13,039 nt of DNA from Sphingobium sp. (GTDB lineage Bacteria; Pseudomonadota; Alphaproteobacteria; Sphingomonadales; Sphingomonadaceae), in assembly GCA_017745115.1 (NCBI GenBank), contig JAGIAA010000053.1:1-13039 (forward strand), read 5' to 3'. Both the position numbers and the translations under genes were made by a program. Under the pieces are notes generated by a model. The model was given only the letters and a program-made list of their open reading frames with translations, did not search any database and had not been told where the DNA came from. Of the stretch, positions 1 through 7,786 are shown in pieces; the first letter of the stretch is position 1, and each line of letters begins with the position of its first letter.

Positions 1-288
1 GTGCTGCAGTCCGACGTGTTCACTGCGGCCGACGCGACGAACCTGAATCACCTGGCCATCGAGCAGTATGCGCTCGTCATGAAGTCCGCGGCCTACGGCA
101 CGGACGATTGGGTCTACTATATGGGGAAACTGGCGAACAGCGGCATGCATAACCTGTTCGTTCAAGGTGGATCGGTAGAGGGTTCGGACGTTTACTCCAT
201 GGAGCAAGGATGGGGCTGGTGGGGTATCGGTGGGCCGGACGATCTTACAGCGCATCCTTACGCCGACATGGTTGGCGCGCTGCCGTGA
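1..288 (+). CDS. C-terminal end of an unrecognised Trp/Gly-rich protein (partial)
   Basis: An open frame runs from the first base of the window to a TGA at 286-288, giving 95 residues. The first codon happens to be GTG, but the frame is open at the edge and no ribosome-binding site can be seen, so this is most likely the end of a longer protein. The visible part is acidic and rich in Gly, Trp and Tyr. It has a notable GWGWWGIGG stretch at residues 69-77 and ends in MVGALP. I see no transmembrane segment and only one Cys-free soluble region. I do not recognise a family and assign no function. An extracellular enzyme or a surface or phage structural protein would fit the composition, but that is only a guess. 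Confidence 0.55.
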   Translation: MLQSDVFTAADATNLNHLAIEQYALVMKSAAYGTDDWVYYMGKLANSGMHNLFVQGGSVEGSDVYSMEQGWGWWGIGGPDDLTAHPYADMVGALP

Positions 289-341
289 CGATGGCTGCTG
301 CGGCTAGCACCCAAGGCTCTCGGGCCAATAAGTAGACCATT

Positions 342-465
<124 letters not shown>

Positions 466-476
466 GCGCGCCGCTC

Positions 477-505
477 GCGCTAGTCGAAAAGACCGGACAC
501 GGCAA
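477..505 (-). promoter_or_regulatory. possible promoter of tRNA-Ser
   Basis: On the minus strand TTGCCG (505-500) is followed after 17 bases by TAGCGC (482-477), 11 bases before the mature 5' end of the tRNA. The -35 box is a fair match and the -10 box a poor one. The position is right for a tRNA promoter, but the call rests on eye matching only. Confidence 0.3.
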
Positions 506-594
506 GCGAGCCGCGGGACTCGATTCACGGCGCACGACGGGCAGGTCGTCGGGCATGGCTTGTTTCTTGGCCGTGCTGCGATCATCTTGGACGC

Positions 595-1680
595 ATGAGA
601 GGTTCTCTGCGGTTTTCCCGTTTTACATCAGCCTTGTGCGCCGGCTTTGCGCTTGGCCTTTGCCCGCTTTCGGCGGCGTCCGCGCAAAGCATCAATTTCG
701 GCGAACCGGGCGCTGTGGTCCAGCCGTCGCCGAACAGCTTTGCGGGTTATATCGCCGGGCTGCGCGAGAAGGCACGGGCGCTCGGCGTTTCCGACCAGAC
801 TTTCGATCGAGCGACGGCGACACTCACGGCCAATGACCGGGTGGTCATGCTTGACCGCGGGGCAGGGCCGGTCTCGCTCGATGCGCCCATCCCCGATTTC
901 GAGCCCTATCGCCGGCAGCATGTCACGCCGGCGCTGATCGGCCGTGGCCGCACGGTCTATGCCGCCAACCGAGCGCTGCTTTCCCGTTTCGAAGCCGAAA
1001 CCGGCGTACCGGAGGGCATCATGGTCGCCATCTTCGGCCATGAGACCAGCTATGGCAGCGTCAACGGAAGCTTCGACCTGATCCGCTCGCTCGCGACGCT
1101 GGCCTATGAGGGGCGGCGACGTGCCCTATTCGAGCCCGAGCTGCTCGCCGCAATGCAGATGATGGAGAAGGGGGTGCCGCGCGAAAAGCTGGTCGGCAGC
1201 TATGCCGGCGCGACCGGCTACCCGCAGTTCCTGCCCAGCGTGTACCTGCGCGACGCCCGCGATGCCGATGGCGATGGGTTTGCCGACATCTGGGCCAGCC
1301 AGCCGGACGGGCTTGCGTCGATCGCCGGCTATTTCGAACGCGCCGGCTGGCGCAAGGGCGAGCCGTGGGGCTTCGCCGTGAGCGTGCCCGCGGGGTTCGA
1401 CCGCAACGCCGTCGAGGGCAAGACCACTGCACCGCGCTGCCCGCGCGTGTTCGATCGGCACAGCAAATGGCTCAGCATGGTGGAGTGGCGGGCGCTGGGG
1501 ATCGCGCCGACGGGCACGGCATGGCCTGACGACAAGATGATGGCGACCCTGCTGGAGCCCGACGGCCCCGGCAAGACGGCCTATCTGCTGACCAGCAACT
1601 ACCGCGTCATCCTCGACTATAATTGTTCGAATTTCTATGCGCTGTCGGTCGGTCTGCTGGCGGATGCGGTCAGCCAGTGA
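595..1680 (+). CDS. MltB-like lytic murein transglycosylase, exported
   Basis: Predicted to cleave the glycan strand of peptidoglycan in the periplasm, leaving 1,6-anhydro-MurNAc ends. The 361-residue protein begins with a signal peptide whose likely cleavage site is ASA|QS after residue 30. The catalytic domain of the MltB / SLT_2 family follows. Supporting motifs are ETGVPEGIMVAIFGHETSYG (134-153), where E150 matches the catalytic glutamate, then YAGATGYPQFLPS (203-215), and near the end NYRVILDYNCSNFYALSVG (335-353), which matches the family's NxxVIxxYNxSxxYALAV block. The C-terminal peptidoglycan-binding domain found in some alphaproteobacterial members is absent, since the protein ends just after the catalytic domain. 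No strong ribosome-binding site precedes the ATG; the start is chosen because it gives a well-formed signal peptide. It sits 104 bases upstream of a D,D-carboxypeptidase, so both act on the cell wall. Confidence 0.93.
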   Translation: MRGSLRFSRFTSALCAGFALGLCPLSAASAQSINFGEPGAVVQPSPNSFAGYIAGLREKARALGVSDQTFDRATATLTANDRVVMLDRGAGPVSLDAPIPDFEPYRRQHVTPALIGRGRTVYAANRALLSRFEAETGVPEGIMVAIFGHETSYGSVNGSFDLIRSLATLAYEGRRRALFEPELLAAMQMMEKGVPREKLVGSYAGATGYPQFLPSVYLRDARDADGDGFADIWASQPDGLASIAGYFERAGWRKGEPWGFAVSVPAGFDRNAVEGKTTAPRCPRVFDRHSKWLSMVEWRALGIAPTGTAWPDDKMMATLLEPDGPGKTAYLLTSNYRVILDYNCSNFYALSVGLLADAVSQ

Positions 1681-1784
1681 CGCGGCATTTCCGGGGCTAG
1701 GCAGGCGCACAGGACGGGACTAGGACGAGGCGAGGGGCGGCTCTTCGCCGACCCACGATTCACCGACCGAGAGCGGACCCACGC

Positions 1785-2948
1785 ATGAACCATTTCAAGA
1801 TTTTCGCCCTGGCGCTTCCTTTGCTTGCCGGGTCCGTCGCCGCGCCTGCGGCTGCACCGGTCTTCGATGCGACCGCCCCGATCGCCTATATGGTCGATCT
1901 GTCGTCCGGGCGCGTGCTCTATGCACGGGACGCCGATCGCCGCATGCCGCCGGCGTCGATGGCGAAGATGATGACGGTCTATGTCGCCTTCAAACTCATC
2001 AAGGAAGGGCGCCTCAAGCCCGACCAGGCCTTCAACGTGCGGCCGGATACCTGGAAGAAATGGAACAACCAGGGCTCCAGCATGTTCCTGGAGGTCAATT
2101 CGAACGTCAGCGTCGACAATCTGCTGAAGGGCATCGTCACGCTGTCGGGCAACGATGCCTGCGTCGTGCTCGCCGAAGGCATTGCGGGGACCGAGCAAAG
2201 CTTTACCGATCTCATGAACGCCGAAGCCAAAAGGCTCGGCCTTACCAACAGCCATTTCGGCACGTCGAACGGCTGGCCCGACAATGGCGTGACCTATGTC
2301 ACCGCGCGCGACCTGGCGAAGCTCGCCGCCGCGACGGTCCAGGACTTCCCGGATCTCTACAAGCGCTATTATTCGCTCCCCAACTTCACCTGGGGCAATC
2401 GGATCGGCGGCGGGGAAATCAGTCAGGATAATCGCGATCCGCTGCTGGGCAGGGTCGAGGGCGCGGACGGGCTCAAGACCGGTCACACCGACGAGGCCAA
2501 ATACGGCTTCACCGGTTCGGCCATCCAGAACGGGCGACGCCTCGTCATGGTCGTCGCGGGCATCGACACGTTCAACGGCCGCATCTCGGAATCGGTGCGG
2601 TTCATGGACTGGGGCTTCAAGGCCTGGCGCGCACAGCCGCTGTACAAGGCCGGCGCCAAGGTGGGGACCGCACAGGTACAGGGCGGATGGGCGCGGCAGG
2701 TGGATCTCGTCGCGCCGCGCACGCTCGCCGTCACGATCCCCAACAACATCTCCGCCCAGGTGAAGGCCAAGGTCGTCTATGACGGCCCGCTCAAGGCGCC
2801 GATCGCGAAGGGCCAGGTCGTAGCGCATCTCGTCGTCGATGCCGGCGACGGAACGCCGCAGTCGCTGCCTTTGGCCGCGAGCGAGGCTGTCGCGGAAGGC
2901 GGCTTCTTTGCCCGTCTCTGGACCGGCTTCCTGTCCTTCTTCGGCTGA
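1785..2948 (+). CDS. dacA: D-alanyl-D-alanine carboxypeptidase, PBP5/6 type (peptidase S11)
   Basis: Removes the terminal D-Ala from peptidoglycan pentapeptides on the periplasmic face of the membrane and so limits cross-linking. The 387-residue product has a signal peptide (residues 1 to about 24, AAPAAA region). All three penicillin-binding motifs are present: S58-M-A-K61, S121-G-N123 and K231-T-G233. A PBP5-type C-terminal beta domain follows (about 285-352). The last 15 residues (GFFARLWTG... to FFG) form an amphipathic aromatic helix of the kind that anchors PBP5 enzymes to the membrane. Length is normal for the family. Only a weak purine-rich site (GAGCGGA) precedes the ATG. tmk follows after 15 bases, so the two are probably co-transcribed. 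The symbol is by family; dacC or dacF would be equally possible. Confidence 0.95.
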   Translation: MNHFKIFALALPLLAGSVAAPAAAPVFDATAPIAYMVDLSSGRVLYARDADRRMPPASMAKMMTVYVAFKLIKEGRLKPDQAFNVRPDTWKKWNNQGSSMFLEVNSNVSVDNLLKGIVTLSGNDACVVLAEGIAGTEQSFTDLMNAEAKRLGLTNSHFGTSNGWPDNGVTYVTARDLAKLAAATVQDFPDLYKRYYSLPNFTWGNRIGGGEISQDNRDPLLGRVEGADGLKTGHTDEAKYGFTGSAIQNGRRLVMVVAGIDTFNGRISESVRFMDWGFKAWRAQPLYKAGAKVGTAQVQGGWARQVDLVAPRTLAVTIPNNISAQVKAKVVYDGPLKAPIAKGQVVAHLVVDAGDGTPQSLPLAASEAVAEGGFFARLWTGFLSFFG

Positions 2949-2963
2949 CGGAATGGCGCGCTG

Positions 2964-3593
2964 ATGGCACGGGGCCGCTTCATCACGCTGGAAGGCGGCG
3001 AGGGCGTCGGCAAGTCGACGCAGGCGCGAGCGCTTGCAGCCGCGCTGGAAGTGCGGGGCATTTCCGTCGTGCTGACCCGTGAGCCGGGCGGCAGTCCTGG
3101 CGCCGAGGCGGTCCGCGAGCTGCTGCTTTCCGGTGATGCCGACCGATGGAGCACGAGGGCCGAGGCCCTGCTGTTTGCGGCCCAGCGCGCCGATCATGTC
3201 GAAAAGACGATCATGCCGGCGGTCGATGCCGGAAAATGGGTGATCTGCGACCGTTTCGTGGATTCGAGCCGGGCTTATCAGAGCGTGACCGGTGAACTGA
3301 CCGATGGCGACATCGTGGCGCTTCATGAGGTGGGGTCGCGCGGCCTGCTGCCGGACCGAACGCTGCTGCTGACGCTTCCGGGCGACGAGGCCGACCAGCG
3401 CGCAAGCGTAAGGGACGGCGGTATCGCCGACCGGATCGGGGGGCGCGACGCGGATTTCCATGCCGCCGTGAACGCGGCGTTCGTGCGCTTTGCCGAAGAG
3501 GAAGCGGATCGCTTCCGGAAGATCGACGCCTCGGGAAGCCCGGATGAGGTGACCCTGCGCTTGCTGGCTGCGCTTGACGACTGGCTGGCATGA
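2964..3593 (+). CDS. tmk: thymidylate kinase
   Basis: Phosphorylates dTMP to dTDP with ATP in the cytoplasm, a required step of dTTP synthesis. The 209 residues match the usual length. The P-loop GGEGVGKST lies at 11-19, the TREPGG block at 38-43 and the DR(F/Y) motif CDRFVDSSRAYQ at 95-106. The LID region follows with R149 and DRIGGRD (156-162). The P-loop has no Arg after the second Gly while the LID carries Arg residues, as in the E. coli-type enzymes. It lies 15 bases after the carboxypeptidase gene, and its stop overlaps the holB start by four bases (ATGA). The two replication genes are therefore probably translated together. Confidence 0.97.
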   Translation: MARGRFITLEGGEGVGKSTQARALAAALEVRGISVVLTREPGGSPGAEAVRELLLSGDADRWSTRAEALLFAAQRADHVEKTIMPAVDAGKWVICDRFVDSSRAYQSVTGELTDGDIVALHEVGSRGLLPDRTLLLTLPGDEADQRASVRDGGIADRIGGRDADFHAAVNAAFVRFAEEEADRFRKIDASGSPDEVTLRLLAALDDWLA

Positions 3594-4579
3594 CGGACTG
3601 GCGCGGCCATGACGCCCAGATCGAGGAGCTGATCGCGGCGCCCGAGAGCGGCCGCATGCATCACGGCTGGATCTTTGCCGGGCCGCAGGGCGTCGGCAAG
3701 GCCGGCATCGCAACCGATTTCGCCAAAAGGCTGCTGGTCTCGGGGGCAGGACGGCCCGTGCCGGCGGATCGGCTGGCGCCGCCGGAAAGCGATGCGGCGG
3801 TCAAGCTGATGGAAGCCGGTGCCCATCCCGATTTCGTGCGGCTCGAGCGACTCGAAAAGGAAGACAAGAAGGGCGAGGGCGGCGCGCTGGCACGCAATAT
3901 CAGCGTCGACCAGGTGCGCAGCCTTGCACGGCTGCTCAACAATGCGCCGTCCATGGGATCGCGGCGCGTGATCCTGATCGACAGCGCCGACGATCTCGAA
4001 ACCGGCGCTGCCAACGCGCTGCTCAAGAACCTGGAGGAGCCGCCGGCCGGCGCGGTCTTCCTGCTCATCGCCCATGCGCCGGGGCGGCTGCTGCCGACCA
4101 TCCGCTCGCGTTGCCGCATGCTGCGTTTCCAGCCGCTTGAAGACGATGCCATGGCGCTTGCGCTGGCGGATGCGCTGCCGGACTTGCTGGCTGCCGAACG
4201 CGCAACGCTCGGCAGGAGTGCGCAGGGATCGCCTGGCCAGGCCTTGGCGATCAGGGCGCTCGACCTGCCCGCCCTTGAGCAGGCGCTCGTCCTGATCGCC
4301 GCCGGCGACCGAAGGGCGGAAGGCGAGCGTGCCCGCCTTGCCCAGTCACTATCCCCTGTTTCCGCGCGGCCTCGCCTCGAGGCCTTCGTGGATCTGGTAC
4401 CGCGGTTCATCGCCCAGCGCACGCGCGGCGCGGAAGGCCGGGCGCTCGCGCACGGCCTCGCGGCCTATGAAGAGGCGCGCCGGCTCAGTGCCGGGGCCAT
4501 CACGCCACTCCAGCTGGAGCCGGGTGCGCTTGTCTATCGGCTCTGCGAGACGATCTCCGGCCTCAGCACCGAAGCGTGA
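3590..4579 (+). CDS. holB: DNA polymerase III subunit delta'
   Basis: A clamp-loader subunit that, with tau/gamma and delta, loads the beta sliding clamp on primed DNA. The 329-residue protein shows the AAA+ fold signature. GPQGVGKA (31-38) is a P-loop-like motif with Ala where a nucleotide-binding subunit has Ser or Thr, which fits the non-hydrolysing role of delta'. The conserved ALLKNLEEPP block lies at 143-152 and the SRC motif (TIRSRC, 170-175) follows. Only two cysteines are visible, so the four-Cys zinc module of E. coli delta' is missing. The ATG overlaps the tmk stop (ATGA), which fixes the start. The gene ends directly before a large hairpin and a convergent gene. Confidence 0.94.
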   Translation: MTDWRGHDAQIEELIAAPESGRMHHGWIFAGPQGVGKAGIATDFAKRLLVSGAGRPVPADRLAPPESDAAVKLMEAGAHPDFVRLERLEKEDKKGEGGALARNISVDQVRSLARLLNNAPSMGSRRVILIDSADDLETGAANALLKNLEEPPAGAVFLLIAHAPGRLLPTIRSRCRMLRFQPLEDDAMALALADALPDLLAAERATLGRSAQGSPGQALAIRALDLPALEQALVLIAAGDRRAEGERARLAQSLSPVSARPRLEAFVDLVPRFIAQRTRGAEGRALAHGLAAYEEARRLSAGAITPLQLEPGALVYRLCETISGLSTEA

Positions 4580-4580
4580 T

Positions 4581-4617
4581 GAGCGCTCCTCCCTTGTGGG
4601 AGGAGGGAGGAGCGCTC
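4581..4617. terminator. large hairpin after holB, terminator-like with alternative fold
   Basis: A perfect 14-bp inverted repeat (4581-4594 with 4604-4617, arm GAGCGCTCCTCCCT) has a 9-base loop and begins two bases after the holB stop. A second fold is possible: 4586-4593 pairs with 4598-4605 around a TTGT loop, and this excludes the first. There is no T-run on either side, so intrinsic termination is uncertain. It could also act as an mRNA 3'-end stabiliser or be a copy of a dispersed repeat. Confidence 0.6.
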
Positions 4618-4623
4618 GACGCA

Positions 4624-4651
4624 AAGGGGCTGTGTGTGGGATCAGCCCCTT
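4624..4651. terminator. second hairpin at the 3' end of the EF-hand gene
   Basis: A 9-bp perfect inverted repeat (AAGGGGCTG at 4624-4632, CAGCCCCTT at 4643-4651) has a 10-base loop. It overlaps the last codons and the stop of the minus-strand EF-hand gene and ends with three T residues on that strand. It is a weak terminator candidate for the convergent pair. Confidence 0.45.
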
Positions 4652-5037
4652 GCCGCACTGGCCAGCAACGTCGTCATCTCCGTCTTGCTGACCAGCTGAT
4701 TGTGATCGGTATCGGCGCGGGCAAAGAGACCCGCGGACCATGTCTGTGAATCGGCAGGCGGCGCGCCATCGGCGGCCGGTTTGCGCAGCTTGCTCACCCA
4801 TGTGGAAAATTCGGCCGCATTGAGATCGCCGCTCTTGTCGGCATCATAGGTCGAGAACTCCCGGTCCACGATCTGACTTGGGGTCACCGGGCTCACAGGG
4901 GCAGCGGCGGCGCCGGGCGCTGCGGGCGCGACCGGTGCTGGATCGACCGCGTCGGTGCTGGGCGCGTTCTGATCGGCGAGCGCCGGCGAACAAAGACCTG
5001 TGAGCGCTATCAATAGAAGGGACTTTCGAAAATTCAC
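4642..5037 (-). CDS. small secreted EF-hand (calcium-binding) protein
   Basis: A 131-residue exported protein likely to bind Ca2+ in the periplasm or outside the cell; its partner is unknown. The start is set to GTG at 5037-5035, because AGGAG lies seven bases upstream and a clean signal peptide follows (NFRKSLLLIALTGLCSPALA|DQ, cleavage after about residue 21). A longer frame starting at 5097 lacks this arrangement. A Pro/Ala-rich linker (about 24-53) leads to two EF-hand loops. Loop 1 is DADKSGDLNAAE (65-76) and is canonical. Loop 2 is DTDHNQLVSKTE (109-120) and has Gln instead of the usual Gly at loop position 6. The gene is alone and convergent to holB, inside a segment between holB and metG that is AT-rich upstream of the gene. 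It may be a lineage-specific insertion. Confidence 0.82.
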   Translation of the reverse strand: MNFRKSLLLIALTGLCSPALADQNAPSTDAVDPAPVAPAAPGAAAAPVSPVTPSQIVDREFSTYDADKSGDLNAAEFSTWVSKLRKPAADGAPPADSQTWSAGLFARADTDHNQLVSKTEMTTLLASAARG

Positions 5038-5419
5038 GGCAAAACTCCTGACATGCAAAGACCGTTCTCTGAAGGTCTCGTTGACCAACAGACTCACAGC
5101 CTGGCTGCTTGAGATCGGATTTAGTCTCTTCTTTATTGAGTCGAAAGTCTTCGAAAATTCAACTTAACGTATATTTCACTCACTCTCACCTTGGGTCGTG
5201 TTCCATTGAAGGTGGATTGAGCGGATTGATACGATGTTTTCTTTGCGCTGCGTCCCCGGCATTGGCGACGTGGTACTCTCTTCCCCTCAATAACTTTCGT
5301 GAAAAACCGGTTCCCACTCTTTGACGCCATGCTCTAGAGAAACGCTCGCAAGCTGGCCGCGTTCTTGAGATGGTCAGCAATCGTTCCGAGCCACGCCCAG
5401 CAGGATTCCGCAGCAAGTC
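5038..5419. other. AT-rich intergenic region between EF-hand gene and metG
   Basis: This 382-base stretch has no convincing gene. By hand count GC is about 46% over 5101-5340 and about 41% in 5101-5220, well below the flanking genes (about 62% in the first lines of metG). It must contain the promoters of both divergent genes, but I cannot place them with confidence. A 12-base direct repeat TTCGAAAATTCA occurs at 5025-5036 and 5150-5161. A longer motif at 5301-5339 is listed separately. Confidence 0.6.
5301..5339 (+). repeat. possible copy of a recurrent alphaproteobacterial intergenic motif
   Basis: The segment starts GAAAAACCGGTTCCCACTCT and ends ATGCTCTAG. From memory, this pattern (AACCGGTTCCCACTTTT, about ten variable bases, then ATGCTCTAG) recurs between genes in many alphaproteobacterial genomes, best known to me from rhizobia. 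Only one copy is visible here, so the repeat call depends on recall rather than on the window. It lies about 80 bases upstream of metG. Confidence 0.4.
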
Positions 5420-6994
5420 ATGTCACGACCTTTCACCATCACGACTGCCATCTCCTATCCGAATGGCCGACCGCATATCGGTCATGCCTATGAAGCGATC
5501 GCCACCGATGCGATCGCGCGGGCGGCGCGGATGATGGGTCGCGACGTCTACTTCCAGACGGGCACCGACGAACATGGCCTGAAAATGGCCCAGACGGCGC
5601 GGGCGCGGGGCATCACGCCGGCCGATCTGGCCGAAGAGATGTCGGCCTATTTCAAGGAAATGGATGATGCTCTTGGCATCAGCTATGACCGTTTCATCCG
5701 CACGACCGAGCCCGCTCACCATATTGCGAGCCAGGCCATCTGGCAGGCCATGGCGGACGCCGGCGATCTCTACACCGGGCGCTACGAGGGTTGGTACTCG
5801 GTGCGCGACGAAGCCTATTATGGCGCGGAAGAAATCGTCGATGGCGAGAATGGCGAAAAGCTCTCGCCGCAGGGGACGCCCGTCGAGTGGACCGTCGAGG
5901 AGAGCTGGTTCTTCAAGCTCTCCAAATATCAGGAGCCGCTGCTCAAGCTATATGCGGAGCGACCGGAGTTCATCCAACCGGAGAGCCGCCGCAACGAGGT
6001 GCTGCGCTTCGTCGAGGCGGGCCTGCAGGATCTCAGCGTCTCGCGCTCGACCTTCGATTGGGGCGTCAAGGTGCCGGGCTCGCCCGACCATGTCATGTAT
6101 GTGTGGGTCGATGCGCTGACCAACTATATCACCGGCTGCGGCTATCCCGACGACAAGGAGCGCATGGGGCGCTTTTGGCCGAACGGCGGCGATATCGTCC
6201 ACATCATCGGCAAGGACATCGTCCGCTTCCATGCGGTCTATTGGCCGGCCTTCCTGATGAGCGCGGGTATCCCGCTGCCCAAAACAGTCTTCGGCCACGG
6301 CTTCCTGCTCAATCGCGGCACCAAGATGTCGAAATCGCTCGGCAATGTGGTCGATCCGCTCGACTGGGCGGAACGCTACGGCGTCGACCAGTTGCGCTAC
6401 TTCCTGCTTGCCGAGGTGAATTTCGGCAATGACGGCAGCTACAGCACCGAAGCGATCGTTCAACGCGCCAATACCGAGCTCGGCAACGCATTCGGCAATC
6501 TCGCCCAGCGCACGCTGAGCTTCATCGCCAAGAACCTCGAGGGCCGTCTGCCGGTCCGCGCGGCCAATGCGGATGACGAGATTCTGCTCGATATGGTCTG
6601 CCAGGCCACTGGCACCGATATGCCGGCTGCTTTCGAACGCCTGGCGCCGCACGAAGCAATCCAGGCCTGGCTGCGCGCGGTGTTCGCCTGCAACCAATAT
6701 ATCGATGCGCAGGCGCCCTGGGCGCTGCGCAAGACCGATCCGGTGCGCATGGAGGCAGTGCTGGCGACGCTCTATGTCGCGATCGGCCGGCTTGCCGTGG
6801 CGATCCAGCCCGTCATTCCGGGGAGCGCCGGGAAACTGCTCGACCATATCGGCGTTCCGGCCGAGGCGCGAACCTATGAGGGGCTGGCCGCGAATTGGTA
6901 TGCGGAGTTGCAGGCCGCGGGGTTCACGGTCGCGCCGCCGACGCCGCTTTTCCCCAAGCTGGAGATGCCGGCCGGGGATGACGAGGAGGCCTGA
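5420..6994 (+). CDS. metG: methionyl-tRNA synthetase
   Basis: A class I synthetase that charges tRNA-Met for initiation and elongation. In the 524-residue product HIGH is at 19-22 in the context PNGRPHIGHAYEA, and the KMSKS loop at 302-306 in the context GTKMSKSLGN. The connective-peptide region (about 120-170, containing GWYSVRDEAYY) has none of the paired cysteines that bind zinc in E. coli MetRS, so this is a zinc-less type, as in many alphaproteobacteria. The anticodon-binding helical domain contains NTELGNAFGNLAQR. The protein ends without the C-terminal tRNA-binding (EMAPII-like) dimerisation domain of the E. coli enzyme. The ribosome-binding site is weak. It is the first gene of a probable operon with tatD and the following hydrolase. 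Confidence 0.98.
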   Translation: MSRPFTITTAISYPNGRPHIGHAYEAIATDAIARAARMMGRDVYFQTGTDEHGLKMAQTARARGITPADLAEEMSAYFKEMDDALGISYDRFIRTTEPAHHIASQAIWQAMADAGDLYTGRYEGWYSVRDEAYYGAEEIVDGENGEKLSPQGTPVEWTVEESWFFKLSKYQEPLLKLYAERPEFIQPESRRNEVLRFVEAGLQDLSVSRSTFDWGVKVPGSPDHVMYVWVDALTNYITGCGYPDDKERMGRFWPNGGDIVHIIGKDIVRFHAVYWPAFLMSAGIPLPKTVFGHGFLLNRGTKMSKSLGNVVDPLDWAERYGVDQLRYFLLAEVNFGNDGSYSTEAIVQRANTELGNAFGNLAQRTLSFIAKNLEGRLPVRAANADDEILLDMVCQATGTDMPAAFERLAPHEAIQAWLRAVFACNQYIDAQAPWALRKTDPVRMEAVLATLYVAIGRLAVAIQPVIPGSAGKLLDHIGVPAEARTYEGLAANWYAELQAAGFTVAPPTPLFPKLEMPAGDDEEA

Positions 6995-7782
6995 TGCTGG
7001 TCGATAGCCACTGCCATCTCAATTATAAGGGTCTCATCGAGCATCAGGCCGAGGTGATCGGCCGTGCGCGGGCAGCGGGTATCGGCACGATGCTCAACAT
7101 CTCGACGCGCGAGCGCGAATGGGGCGATGTCATCGGCCTCGCCGAGCGCGAGAGCGATATCTGGGCCAGCGTCGGCATCCATCCCCATGAGGCCGACGAG
7201 CATCCGCATATCGACACGGCGAGGCTGGTGAAGGCCGCGGAAAATCCGCGCGTCATCGGCATCGGCGAGACGGGTCTCGATTATTATTACGATCATAGCG
7301 ACCGCGACCAGCAGCGGTCGAGCTTCCGGGCCCACATCGCGGCGGCGCGAGAGACCGGCCTGCCGCTTATCGTGCACACGCGCGATGCGGAGGAAGACAC
7401 AGCGAATATTCTGACCGAGGAAATGGAACGCGGCAGTTTCCACGGCGTCATCCACTGTTTTACCGCGAGCGCGGACTTCGCGGACAAGGCGCTGGCGCTC
7501 GGCCTCTACATCAGCATTTCCGGCATCGTGACCTTCAAGAATGCAGCCGATCTGCAAGCGACCGCGCGCGACATTCCCGGCCGCCGGCTGCTGGTCGAGA
7601 CGGATTCGCCATTCCTTGCGCCGGTGCCGCACCGGGGCAAGCCGTGCGAGCCGGCGTTCGTGGCGGACACCGCGCGGTTCCTGGCCGACTTGCGGGGCGA
7701 GAGCCTCGAGGATCTGGCGCTCCAGACCACGAACAACTTCTTCGCGCTCTTCTCGAAATGCGTCGCCCCGGCGACGGCCTGA
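6994..7782 (+). CDS. tatD: TatD-family metal-dependent hydrolase (DNase)
   Basis: A TIM-barrel amidohydrolase-like metalloenzyme; family members have 3'-5' exonuclease or DNase activity. The 262-residue protein carries the metal-ligand set: H6 and H8 in DSHCHLNY, E92 in GIGETGLDYYYD, H128 in PLIVHTRD, H154 in VIHCFTAS, and D204 in LLVETDSPFLAPVPHRGK, all in family context. The ATG overlaps the metG stop by one base (TGATG), with a strong GAGGAGG site at 6983-6989 inside the metG end. The metG-tatD-hydrolase order is common in alphaproteobacteria. Its tie to translation genes is by position, not by known function. Confidence 0.95.
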   Translation: MLVDSHCHLNYKGLIEHQAEVIGRARAAGIGTMLNISTREREWGDVIGLAERESDIWASVGIHPHEADEHPHIDTARLVKAAENPRVIGIGETGLDYYYDHSDRDQQRSSFRAHIAAARETGLPLIVHTRDAEEDTANILTEEMERGSFHGVIHCFTASADFADKALALGLYISISGIVTFKNAADLQATARDIPGRRLLVETDSPFLAPVPHRGKPCEPAFVADTARFLADLRGESLEDLALQTTNNFFALFSKCVAPATA

Positions 7783-7786
7783 CGCG

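Noticed and set aside
1635..3713. 692-codon open frame on the minus strand
   Set aside because: It lies fully opposite the carboxypeptidase and tmk genes. It is Arg/His/Asp-rich with no domain, as expected of an antisense frame in high-GC DNA.
5038..5097. Longer N-terminus for the EF-hand protein starting at ATG 5097
   Set aside because: It would place 20 extra residues before a complete signal peptide. AGGAG is positioned for the GTG at 5037.
5109..5324. 71-codon plus-strand frame in the AT-rich gap
   Set aside because: No ribosome-binding site, no recognisable pattern, and composition like non-coding DNA.
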